64,000 bases of DNA from Papilionanthe hookeriana x Papilionanthe teres (lineage: Eukaryota > Streptophyta > Magnoliopsida > Asparagales > Orchidaceae): contig CM040430.1 in assembly GCA_022702705.1 (NCBI GenBank), positions 72,181,982-72,245,981 of the forward strand, read 5' to 3'. A program made the translations under genes and the position numbers. Position 1 is the stretch's first letter. Each line of letters begins with the position of its first letter. Below are positions 12,217 through 22,126 of this stretch, one piece after another. The notes below the pieces were generated by a model that worked only from the letters and a program-made list of their open reading frames with translations, did no database searches and was not told the origin of the DNA.

Positions 12217-13567
12217 ATGAATGAAGAACTCGTTAACCAGGAGGAGGAAGAACTTAACCACACTACAACAGTCGCTGTAATCTTAACATTGATGAACTAT
12301 TACTACGTTAATTACGTTGACCGGACCCCGTGCATGACGTCCAGTCAGGTGGGGGATAGATGGGTTGGTGAGTTATTACGAGCCCACCCGACCCGGTTCT
12401 TCAACATGTTCCGCATGATAAAGGAGATATTTTGTGACCTTCTAACTGAACTACAGAACAATCATGGATTGTATGGCTCATGCAGAACATCAACAAGAGA
12501 AGTCCTTGCAATAACGATATATATCTTATCCCAAAAAAGATCTGTTAGAGGAGCAATGGAGCGCTTCCAACATTCATCCGAAACCATCAGCGGATATTTC
12601 TATGTCGGTTTGAATGCCTTAATTAGTTTGGCTAGCAAGATAATTAAGCCCGATGATTCAACATTCGAGAAAATCCCAACACAAATTGCAAATGACCATC
12701 GCTACATGTCGTTCTTCAAGGTTTGGATTGAAAATAACATTCCACTTTCATGTTGATACACTTATGTGACTTTCCTAACGATTACAAGTTGTATGTCAAG
12801 ACTGTATCGGTGCAATTGATGGAACACACGTTCATGCATGTGTATCCGGTACAGAAAAAGTGGGCTACATTGGACGTTCCGGTACACCCACACAAAATGT
12901 TATGGTTGTTTGTGATTTCAACATGTGTTTCACCTTTATAATGGCTGGATGGGAAGAGAGCGCACACGATAGCCGTGTTTTCAAGTTTGCAACTCGAAAC
13001 CTTTGCCACGGCTTCCCACATCCACCTCTAGGTATTTATTTTCATGAATTATGTTTGGTCAACTTTTTAAAATTTCCTAATTATATTAATTCTGAAGGTA
13101 AGTACTACCTGGTCGACATTGGATATCCATTACAGCGAGGGTATATGAAACCATACCCAGACACGAGATATCACATCCCCGATTTTCAAAGAGCAAGTGG
13201 AGTTGCGCGAGGCAAGAAAGAACTATTTAACAAGAGACACTCATCTTTGCGTGGCGTGATCGAGAGAACGTTTGGAGTCTGGAAAAAGAAATGGGTTATT
13301 TTACGTGATATGTCGAGCTACCCGTTTCAGAAACAAGTGTGTATAGTAGTCACAACTACGGCACTACACAATTTCATACGACGTCACCCTTCAGCCTTAG
13401 ATGAAGAATTTGTCGTGTTGGAAGATGATTCAGTTCAAATATCACCTGAACGTACGATGCCTGACGAAGACGTGGAATCAGAGGATATATACAATGGAGA
13501 CGGTCAAGGTGCATCAGAGATGACTTTTTTGCGAGAACAAATCACAAATGCGATAGAGCAATCATGA
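12217..13567 (+). CDS. PIF/Harbinger DDE transposase (possibly frameshifted)
   Basis: It catalyses cut-and-paste transposition of the element in the nucleus. The start ATG at 12217 follows a T-rich tract and TGTAG acceptor. Exon 1 (12217-12720, 168 codons) has the N-terminal HTH-like region ending HRYMSFFK. The catalytic part follows: DCIGAIDGTHVHA (first Asp codon 12818), GWEESAHDSRVF (second Asp 12968), KYYLVDIGYP, and VIERTFGVWKKKW (Glu 13262). The DDE triad is therefore present. Intron 2 (13032-13097, GT-AG, 66 bp) restores GKYYLVD cleanly. Intron 1 (GT at 12721, AG at 12799-12800) leaves the frame one nucleotide off at the FFK/DCIGAID joint, where the family reads straight through. This suggests a 1-bp loss or a cryptic splice. 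The tail after IRRHPS is acidic and variable. Confidence 0.9.
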
Positions 13568-14395
13568 ATGGATTTAGCTGTACTATGTAATAAAGATTCA
13601 ACATATTGTTTCAAGTTGTGAGGTCATTATTTTTTTTGTATTTTCTAAGTAGGTTTGATACAATTGGAGTGGGGTAAGGCTCCATGGATCAACCTTCCGC
13701 ATACTCTACACTTGTGGGAGGTTTATGTTGATTATGGCTTACTAAAGATTGATATTTGTTTTTATTATGTCGTAGTATGGTTGATATGTAATGTTGTATA
13801 TTTATTAGGCTGTACTATGGTGTACTAGGGTAAGCTTACATATTTTGAGTTTATCCATGTTTGTTTGACAACCAAATTATTGTGGAACTTCAACTAAAGA
13901 TGAAAATTTACATTGTTTCCAAACTGACGAGGATTTATAATTTCATGCGGTTTCTTTTCTCTACGTTTATGCATGTGTGGGTGAGTGTGTGTGGCTTGTT
14001 CACACCTTATAAAAGCTTGATAAATGTGTTCTCCTGGCAATGCAACTACACTTGGTTTCCATTCTTTGTTGAGAGAAACAAAGATGAATCATTGTTTGGA
14101 CTTGAACTAAAGATGGAATTTTCTCTTGTACTCAAACTATCTATGATAGCCCTAGTGGTAGTCTTCTCGGGCAACTCATATATAAATGCTTGGTCTGCCA
14201 TTGATTTAAAATGAAACATGTCGAGTATAAATACATAAAAATTTAGTGGTGTGTATGTAAATCCTCCATTTTAATTTTATTTTAATATTCTATTTCCTGC
14301 TCTTTGTTGAGGAAATTCATGCGAATATTATATTTCAATATAAATTGTTCCATCACTAACAATATCTGTTTTTTTTTGCATTTTCTACAGGGAAA
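13568..14395. other. Spacer between transposase and GRF ORF
   Basis: It is AT-rich. A 117-codon ORF (13861-14214) has no recognised domain. The spacer ends with a long T tract and TTTTCTACAG just before GGAAAATG, a good 3' splice site for the next ORF. The GRF ORF may therefore be the last exon of a spliced transcript. Confidence 0.45.
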
Positions 14396-14767
14396 ATGAG
14401 CTCAAAGTTTTCGAGGAACTCCGAGCAAGTGTTTTGCCGCTGCGGACTTCCTACGGTGTTGCTCACATCGCACCAGCCACATAGCTACGGCCGGCAATTC
14501 TACAGGTGCTCACGATGGGCAAACGGTCCCGACAGGTGTCAGTTCTTCAAGTGGGCAGACACTCCGATCTATTCCGCTTCCAATAGCGATGGAGACTTGA
14601 CTATATCCCAGGCGCACAGTGTTGCTCAGAGTTCGACGACATCCCAACCAGAAAACGTTGCTCCAGACATGCCTCTTCTACATTTTAAAATGAATATTAT
14701 CATAATTTTGATTGTTATTTTGTTATGCTTCTTATTTTTTAATAGGTCTGTAAATAGTCACTATTGA
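14396..14767 (+). CDS. Small GRF-type zinc-finger protein inside the Harbinger element
   Basis: This 123-residue ORF has a GRF zinc finger at residues about 12-54: FCRCGLP, then GRQFYRCSRW, then DRCQFFKWAD. That is the C-x-C...C...C plus FFxW pattern of the family. GRF fingers bind nucleic acid in DNA-repair and topoisomerase proteins, and plants carry many small GRF proteins. A Ser/Thr-rich linker follows. The C-terminus has a hydrophobic segment (about residues 100-117, IIIILIVILLCFLFF) that could be a membrane anchor or read-through of an unspliced intron. The ATG lies five bases after a T-rich CTACAG acceptor. It is inside the TIRs and in transposase orientation, so it is either a third element gene or captured cargo. 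No break is seen. Confidence 0.7.
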   Translation: MSSKFSRNSEQVFCRCGLPTVLLTSHQPHSYGRQFYRCSRWANGPDRCQFFKWADTPIYSASNSDGDLTISQAHSVAQSSTTSQPENVAPDMPLLHFKMNIIIILIVILLCFLFFNRSVNSHY

Positions 14768-15051
14768 GTGAGGATCATATGTTTTATTCCTCTAAACTCC
14801 TGTGTACTGTTTTTTTTATATGTTTATTGACTGAGGAGTATATTAGACTCATTATTTTTTTTACTGTCATTTCTTTTTTAACTTTCGAGCACTGCTTTGC
14901 AATTGATTTATATATGTAAATACATAAGAAATGTGTGGTATTTGTTTGAACGCACTAAAGTGAAGCTTTGTAGCTAGTTTTTTAAATAATTTAAAATTAG
15001 GTGGTATGAACATAAATTTTCCTACATTTTATAGGAGCTCGTTGTACTAGT

Positions 15052-15185
15052 ATTCTTTAAAATAGGATTTTATATTTGAAAATAAGATTTTATGTTCTAA
15101 AATAAGATTTGGAAATAAGATTTTATATTTTAAAATAAGATTTTATATTTTAAAATAATATTTTATAATTTAAAATAATTTTACG
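15052..15185. repeat. Short tandem array, AAATAAGATTTTATATTTT type
   Basis: About five to six imperfect units of 20-25 bp, each holding AAATAAGATTT, lie near the right end of the Harbinger element. Confidence 0.75.
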
Positions 15186-15354
15186 AATAAGAAAGAGTGG
15201 AAACGGTTTTTTACTACAAACATCCGCAAATAGTGTCGTTCGAAATGCGAAAGCCAAACAATCTAACAATTTATTCATTTCGGGGCATAATAGTCATTTT
15301 TTCACAAACAAGTTACAAATCAGTTGTTTTCCAAAATCATAAAACCAAACGGAC

Positions 15355-15433
15355 AGACGAATTATCCGGATCAGCTGCTGATCAGCAGCTTATCCGGATC
15401 AGCTACTTATCTGGATAAGCTGGACAAGCTTCA
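15355..15433. promoter_or_regulatory. Subterminal repeat cluster at the right Harbinger end
   Basis: TTATCCGGATCAGCT occurs twice and TTATCTGGATAAGCT once within about 70 bp. CAGCTGCTGATCAGCAGCT lies between them. These overlapping palindromes abut the right TIR. Subterminal repeats in DNA transposons are usually binding sites for the transposase or its Myb-like partner; that role here is inferred. Confidence 0.55.
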
Positions 15434-15451
15434 GCTGCCTCAAACAGACCC
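15431..15451. repeat. Right terminal inverted repeat of Harbinger element
   Basis: It ends ...CAGCTGCCTCAAACAGACCC, directly followed by the TTA duplication at 15452-15454. Confidence 0.9.
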
Positions 15452-15790
15452 TTAGAGACAAAATAAGAAATGATTATATCTGTGATAGGGTTGGTGTTGC
15501 TCCAATGATAGACAAAATTAGAGGGTTGTCATAGATAGTTTGGGCACATTAAACGTTGACCATCTGAGAACACATAGTCTGGTTAGGAGAGTGGATGTTT
15601 TAGATTCCACTTATGTTAGGAATGGTAGAGGTAAACCTAGAAAAACTTCGGCATATTATATAATAAATGATTAATTTACTAGAATTAAATAAAAATATGA
15701 CACTCAATAGGATGCAATGGAGAAAGAGGATTCATTTAGCAAACCCCACTTAGTGGAACAAAATTCTGTTCTTGTTGTATGTATCTTCTG
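15452..15790 (+). pseudogene. RTE-type LINE, 3' end of reverse-transcriptase ORF, right half
   Basis: It continues the frame broken at 8736: RDKIRNDYICDRVGVAPM, then IDKIRGLS and a stop. A FGH-like remnant, RGKPRKTS and the terminal NRMQWRKRIHLANPT stretch (about 15705-15765) follow. This order is that of the C-terminus of plant RTE ORFs. Stops and frame changes show the LINE was already old or has since decayed. Confidence 0.75.
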
Positions 15791-16840
15791 AAATTTTAAG
15801 TTTTTAAGATTTTTTAGTGCACTTATATAATGAGGCATTAGCTTTTTGAGATTTTTAAATGTACGTATACCTTCCGAAACTTATAACTTTTGAGATTTTT
15901 TAGTAGAAATATTCACAATCACGTGCTCTTATGAAGTCCACAAATGACGATCTTGTACATTTTACCTTCTCATCTAAACTTCCTCATAAGTGTGCTTTCT
16001 AGGAGGATGAATGAAGACTATATATGCCACTTGCACTCACGCGTTCATTCTAATGAAGACCTTGTCCACCACTAGCCTCCGCTCGAGAATATCTTTTGAA
16101 CGTGTCATCTAAGTGTATTGTAAGAGCAATATTATTTATTATAAAAACTTCATTGATAATAAAAACTTACATGAAACATAAATATTTATCATTGTACACA
16201 ATGCAAATTTTTATAAAATTACAATAAGCTCAACTTCTTTGAATTACTCTAGTGAAAAGATTTTCCTCTATATAATTCATATTCAATGGACAAAAAAATA
16301 AAATGTTCGTAATATTAAAACTTCTTGCTTAAACACCCATTAGTCCAGAGAACAATCTCTAAACCAAGGACATCAAACCTCTACCTTTTCCCTCCTAACA
16401 AGTGTTATCCTGCTAGTGAAGGTGAGCTAGGTTCACCTTGGAAGATTGAGTTTTCAAAATATAGTCACAAAATGAGATCATTTAGCTCCTATATGAGGCT
16501 CGACAGCCATCCAGCCATAAGAAGAGGGGTTTCACCTACCAAGATCAACGCCCAAATGGAGTCGTGCATCTAGATAACAATCGTATAGTGGCCACTTCAC
16601 CTCCATGTCATAATTCCTCTCCAATCAAGCCAACTACTAACCTTCTTGATATTGCCAACTCTACTCACCTACCTTATGTGGTCAAGCATGTCAATAATCC
16701 TCCAACACACATTGGTTGACACAACCCATCATATTGATGCTCGTGTTATATGTAACAATGTACAAAATCTGGTTCAAGAAGAGTTTCCTTAAGAAATAAA
16801 AAGCTTTTTCATGTACATCATAACTTTCAAGTATTCTTAG
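15791..16840. other. AT-rich gene-free stretch
   Basis: TTTTGAGATTTTT-type phrases (15790-15900) echo those at 8040-8340, left of the LINE. Positions 16325-16800 may be the 5' part of the gypsy gag remnant that follows, but I could not recognise domains there. Confidence 0.35.
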
Positions 16841-17390
16841 TTATGAAAGCGGCAATTCTACAACATCCCATCCTAATGGGTTTCAAGCTTCCAAACATTG
16901 ATACTTATAAAGGGACATCTAACCCCTAAAAATACATTGATCACTAAATAACCATCATGCATACTTAACAAACCTTGATATGCTTTTTGTCAAGCTTTCC
17001 CTATCACACTCGATGGGAAGACTCCTACTTGGTTTTACTCTCCTCAATAAGGACTAACCACAACTTTGAAAAACTCATCAAACTCTTTACAGAGTAGTTT
17101 AATGCAAATTGAAGGAATCATATCATTTTTCAGAAATACACCAAAATGGAGGACAGTCACTTAAAGAGCCTTTTCAAATATTCTTTACTGAGACTCATCA
17201 AATTTTAAGGATGGATTTAGAGCATTAAGAGTAATTTTTGAGAAGGCTCCGTCTCGAGTCTCTTTACTCATCTTTAATGTGAGACACTCTATTCTAGTTT
17301 CAACCACCATGTAGAAGCAAAAATCACTATTGATGATGCCACTAATGTACATGATATCATTTTGAGCTTCTAGAAGGGGTTTAAGAAGTG
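16841..17390 (+). pseudogene. Gypsy (Tat-like) gag remnant
   Basis: Frame-hopping translation gives the gag order of Tat-type gypsy elements. It starts with GFKLPNIDTYKGTSNP (about 16877-16925). A CXAFPITLDG-like piece, a TWFYSL-like piece and NHNFEKLIKLFTE (about 17055-17095) come next, and then an HIIFQKYTKMEDSHLKSLF stretch. There are many stops and frameshifts. No LTR could be tied to it. Confidence 0.55.
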
Positions 17391-17830
17391 ATTTTAGCGA
17401 GCAGATGGTTGTGGGATAACAAGTAAAGGGGCATATGGGCAGTCAACAACATTTATAAGGGGTGTGATGCCAAATTTGTTGTTGGACAACAGATTCAACA
17501 TTGATCGGTAGCTATCCTTATTGATAACAGTAAGGCAGACGACAAAATAATGTGCTACAGAGGTCGAGGAGGTTCTACACTTACAACACCAATTCTCGAG
17601 CAAAGCATATATAGACATAATGCTTGCAAAAAAAAAATGACACAACACTCCGATGCACATAAATACAAGAACATATTCAAACACAATACAATAATCAACA
17701 TCTCCATAACAACAACATAAACTCATATAAATAATCTTGTAACAGGGATACCCCATTAGAAAATAGATAAATTTGAAAAAATCAGAAAAGCAAAAAATTA
17801 TAATCATAAATCGACGAGAATTTCAGGGAT
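17391..17830. repeat. Dispersed repeat, copy 1
   Basis: It matches 20405-20720 in the same orientation. Shared runs are TTGGACAACAGATTCA, CATTGATCGGT, ATAAATAATCT and AATCGA followed by a GATCNCG box. It may be part of an LTR or an unclassified noncoding element. The minus-strand ORF across it has no recognisable domain. Confidence 0.55.
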
Positions 17831-18411
17831 CACGCTGAAACACGCGTTCGTGAGACTGATTCCACTATTCGAGAGAACTCACGCAACCATGTGGTCATTC
17901 TCCCTGGATAGGAGTGGCTTATTCTCTCTAGAATATTCTGAAATTGATCTACCACCATAACAAAAGATTTACACTGTTGTAGCTAAGGGAGCCCCACTTT
18001 GAAGTCTATGCTCACATTTATCTGAGACTTATATAAATTTTCATAATAATAGTTCATTCCAAGCATCATTGAAATGCCTTAAGTTTTATAAACATGGTTC
18101 TTTGAAAATTTTGTTCGATTGACATAGCTCTACTATATAGAGCTTAATGTGCTTATCCAAAACTCATATAAATTATGATTTTATGCGCTTATCCAAAAAT
18201 TATGAACATTGTAGTCTAATGTGCCTTACAAAGATTTTAGAGTTTAGGGTTCAACATAAAGAGTACGCATGAAGGTCACTTCTTTTGTAGCTTCTACTCA
18301 ATATGGAACCTAATATTACCTAAAATAACTCTCATGGACAAGATAACCATGAGCAACAATAAGTTAGTAGGTTGCTCAAAATTTATTATAATTTTCAATA
18401 TATAAAAAAGA

Positions 18412-18414
<3 letters not shown>
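17831..18414. other. AT-rich stretch, no gene seen
   Basis: I see only loose repeats of a phrase like AATGTGCTTATCCAAAA (18148-18200). Confidence 0.4.
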
Positions 18415-18498
<84 letters not shown>

Positions 18499-18500
18499 TC
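18415..18500. repeat. (AT)n microsatellite
   Basis: A long AT run is interrupted twice by AC. The Tyr-Ile ORFs on the minus strand are artefacts of it. Confidence 0.95.
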
Positions 18501-18514
18501 TTAAGGCTAGAGAA

Positions 18515-19810
18515 GTTCCTCAGGGATTCATGTTTTGGGATTTGAGGGAGGGCAACACATCCATGTGGCACGACCACTGGGGTATGATACCTCCTCAGGA
18601 GGTTTCCCCTAGGGACAGAGGAGTGAGTGGGATGTGGAGAAGCTGAAAGAGCTGTTTGGTGATTATTCCACTCAAGTTACTCAATTACATGTTAACCCTC
18701 ACATGAAAGATATCCCCCACTGAAAGCTTAACACTACTGCTTCTGTTACTAAGTTGTTTTATAATAGTTTACATACCTTCCCCAAGTGGAGGTGGGCCTA
18801 ATTCATTTGGCATAAATTTATTTCTCCTTCTATCTCGTTTTTCTTGTGGCGTTTCTTTCTTTCTATACCTCTCTTGGATGATATCTTAAAGCTTAAGGGA
18901 TTAAGATTGGTATCTCGGTACTACTTGTGTCACCTTCGGGAAGAGAATGCCTCACACTTATTCTTTGAGTGTGCCTTTTTTAAAACTGTCTGGAATCTTG
19001 TGGGAGCCTTTTTTGGGGTTTCCTGGCCCCGGGTTTCTGGGGTGTTGCCTTTCATTAAGGCTTGGGAATCTTACTCTAATTTTGAGTCAAGTAATTCCAG
19101 TTTTCCTCTGATTGTGATTTGGTTTTTATGGATAGCTAGGAATAGCTATAAATATGATTGGTGTGGCTTTTCCTTCTACCTGGGGTATATCCTTGTCTCA
19201 TATGATGTGCTAGAGTTTTTATGATGTTGTTTGTTTTGCTTGGGCAATATGGCTCGAAAGTTAGCTTGTTTGTTTTCTTGCTTTTGCCTTGCTGGGAAGA
19301 TTTATTGTATGCCTGTTTCTTTTCAGGGTGTTTTCTGCAGGGCCTTTGAGGACATCTCCTCCTATTTTGGTTGTTTGTATGGCTACTGTAACCACGTTTT
19401 ACATGATGATTGTCTGGTGGAGCTATGTTGGGTTGTTTGGAGTTTTTTGGTAGCTCGATTTTTGATGGCAGGATGGTCTTACTGTTTTGCTGATGTGGAT
19501 TTCTAATGGCAGAATGTTTGTTTCGAGTTTCTCTTCTTGTAGATTCCTTCTTTGTTGCTTTGGAGGGAGCATCTCTTGGATGGAATATCAACTCAACTCT
19601 CCCATAATGTTTTGTCATTTATCTTTTGTGAGGTTCATTTGTCTTTTGGGTATACATGGAACTCTTTTTTGTGTTTTGGTACTTTTTTGGGTGAGTTGTA
19701 ATGCGGGAGGTGAAACCCCTAGGTTTGAGTCTTTTAAATGTAGTTTTTGTGTCTCTAAATTAAGGGATTCACCTCTCCTCACTTCTTCTGTACATTTTCT
19801 CTTATATTAA
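18515..19810 (+). pseudogene. L1-type LINE remnant with zf-RVT region
   Basis: The start gives a FMFWDLREGNTSMWHDHW stretch, the GN..S.WHD.W motif after plant L1 reverse transcriptases. After a stop-rich stretch, a frame at about 18820-19210 reads ISFFLWRFF, then the zinc-binding YYLCHLREENASHLFFEC and W...RN. That is the zf-RVT domain of plant L1 ORF2. The remainder to about 19810 has frames with no domain I can name, and includes the ORF's 3' end and tail. Frameshifts and stops make it non-functional. Confidence 0.7.
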
Positions 19811-20404
19811 CACGTAGGGAGCCACGAGTTGCTATTTTTCCATATATGTACATGTATATATGTATAAATATGTATGTATATGTACATGTATGTATATAGA
19901 TATATATATATATGTACATGTATGTATATATGTATATAAATATACCCATACAAATATATATTTTAAAATTGTATTAAGTAAATTTTAAGATTTGTCCACC
20001 GTGAATTAAAAGAACATCTTAGCAAGAGTAGAGGTTTTGAGTACTACGAGGCTTGAATAGATATGTCATGATTTCATCTTCAAAGAAAATTATAGAAGTC
20101 AAAACTTTACAGTAGCAGTCTCTTGTATCATCTAAAAGGCGACAAGCCTTTGCAGCAGTTAAAGGATTTCTCGTTGTAAACACATGATAACTCTTATAGA
20201 TTTCACCTAAGCAGCATTGTTTTCTCTCTCAATCAAGACTTCAATAGGTGTAGGGCTGTAAATGAATGTTTGGTCTAATTTTAAGATTTTGGTGGTAGGT
20301 GTAGGGCTGATTTTCAGTAAAGTTAAGAAGGTTGGATTTTGAAATTTAGGTTTGGAGTTAGGAATTGAGCTGAGAATGATTTAGGGATGTGTGATAGTAA
20401 GGGA
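19811..20404. other. TA/TG-rich low-complexity DNA and AT-rich spacer
   Basis: At 19840-19960, TATGTA/TATATA/TGTACATG words form a degenerate microsatellite. No gene is seen beyond it. Confidence 0.5.
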
Positions 20405-20720
20405 AAGAGAAAATTGGCAGTCGACGGCGTATGGAGGTTTTGATGCAAAATTTGTTGGACAACAGATTCAGCATTGATCGGTGGCCGTCCTAACTGAAAA
20501 CAACGAAAAGGATACAATACTTCGAAGAGCATAAAACAAAGGAAAATATCTCCAAACACAATAACAATAGCCAAATTTTCAAAAACAACAAAAGAAGCAC
20601 ATAAATAATCTCCTAATAGAGATACCCTAATTTTAGATAGAAAAATAGGAAATAAATTAGAAAGAAAAAGCTACAATTAGAAATCGATAGGCTTTCCCGT
20701 GATCGCAAAATTTTCCATAT
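20405..20720. repeat. Dispersed repeat, copy 2
   Basis: It is a diverged copy of 17391-17830, about 3 kb away in the same orientation. The L1 remnant and AT tract lie between the two copies. Confidence 0.55.
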
Positions 20721-22126
20721 TCCTATGAAATCCCACATTCATGGGAACGATTCTGTGATTCGGGCCTGGAGACCCCGTGGAAAGCCCTCGCCTTAGCACA
20801 TTGAAAGTAATTTAAACAATCTTCTCGTAAACATAGAAATACTTTTGCAGGTACTGCGCAAAACTCTCAAAAAAAAGAAAACAAGAGGAATCAAAAGAAC
20901 AAACGTTCTTCTTATCAGAGCCAATATGAGATATCTAATTACATTCACTAAATCCACCTTGGATTAATAATCTAATGAAGATTCAAACACAGTAATTGGC
21001 CAAGGCCACCAAAAAATATATATGGCAGGGACCTATCTCAATATATTATCAGTTACACGGTTCAAAATGACATTCAATAAAAATATACATTCACTTAAAA
21101 AAAATTTTGAATGTTTTATATGTCAAGATCACCTAAAACTAAGAATTAATTTTTCAAGCATTCTAAGTCATAGAATAATATTGTAGTAGTGAATGTCTGT
21201 TATAGAATTACCCTAAGTGGGCCCCACTTTCACCACAACAATCAATCAAGTAAATCTCATAGATTCCACTTGTCCGTACATACTTTCATGTTGATCTACT
21301 CCTGCCCATCAAAATGTGCTTCGGTTACACAGATTAGCCATACTTTAAGTCAAAATATGTGGACAGTTATGCAAGAATTAAGGATACCTAATTCAGTAGG
21401 TGGATGTAAGGTTATTTATACCTGCATCATTTTGTTGATCAGGCGTCCTTGGCCATGACAATGGATGAATCTATGCTTGAATCTGCAATTGAAAGGATAT
21501 TTCCTTTTATAGATTCATACCTAGGGCATCTACTTCGGAAGTCAAAGGTGATATCTATTAGCCAACTAGTTGATGCTAATTGAAGGGAACTTGAACTCAT
21601 AAGTGGTCCAGCAATTGGGCTTGCTCAAGAAAGTGGCTGCTCCTTTCAGATAAAAAACTGGAAGCAAATCTCGTGCATGCATGCAAGTTAAATTGGCTTC
21701 TGGAATTCCTTACATCATACCTTTTCAAATACTTCAAGCATATAAGCTTGTCCAAAATGGCCTCAAGCAACACTGGCTATATGTTGACGCTAATATAGGC
21801 AAGTTCAACTAGGTAAATCTTTAACTACACCAAAACCCTATCAAATAACTTGCTGGAGCATATCTATTATTTACCTTTGAAAACTTTATTATCGCAATGA
21901 GTTCTCATGCAAGGAGAAACAGCTGACGAATCATTCTTCAGAAAACCACTTTATTTCTAATATGAAGGCCAAGCTTCAAGTTTATTCTTCTCCCAATAAT
22001 TGAATAATTATTGGAGAATCATCATTAATTTTTTTATTTTTTTTCTAAAATAGTTCTTCAGATAAGTTAAAAGAAAGAAAAACAAACAATAAAATCAGTT
22101 TTTAAAATAAAGATTATATCATTTAC
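20721..22126. other. Unresolved stretch with a possible coding remnant at 21440-21820
   Basis: On the + strand, 21453-21550 reads MTMDESMLESAIERIFPFID and then a basic stretch, followed by a GTGATA donor-like site. About 21685-21800 has a frame SGIPYIIPFQILQAYKLVQN. It looks coding but I do not recognise the family, and stops lie between the pieces. The next exons expected for the sugar-transporter fragment (minus strand) were not found here. Confidence 0.3.

Larger units (their letters stand above)
8737..15451 (+). mobile_element. PIF/Harbinger DNA transposon, 6715 bp
   Basis: Ends are inverted repeats: GTGCCCGTTTGGGGCAGCT at the left and, read inward on the minus strand, GGGTCTGTTTGAGGCAGCT at the right (15 of 19 identical). 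The flanks are TTA on both sides (8734-8736 and 15452-15454), the 3-bp target duplication of PIF/Harbinger. Inside, in the same orientation, are a Myb/SANT-like gene, a DDE transposase and a GRF zinc-finger ORF. The LINE reading frame joins perfectly when the element plus one TTA is removed, which confirms both ends. Stops in the Myb-like gene and a possible frameshift in the transposase suggest the copy is no longer autonomous. Confidence 0.93.

Noticed and set aside
13861..14214. 117-codon ORF between transposase and GRF gene
   Set aside because: No recognisable domain and composition like the surrounding noncoding DNA; kept only as part of the spacer.
17394..17807. 137-codon minus-strand ORF
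   Set aside because: It lies in a dispersed repeat; the second repeat copy (20405-20720) does not preserve the frame.
19136..19618. 160-codon minus-strand ORF
   Set aside because: Antisense shadow of the L1 zf-RVT remnant.
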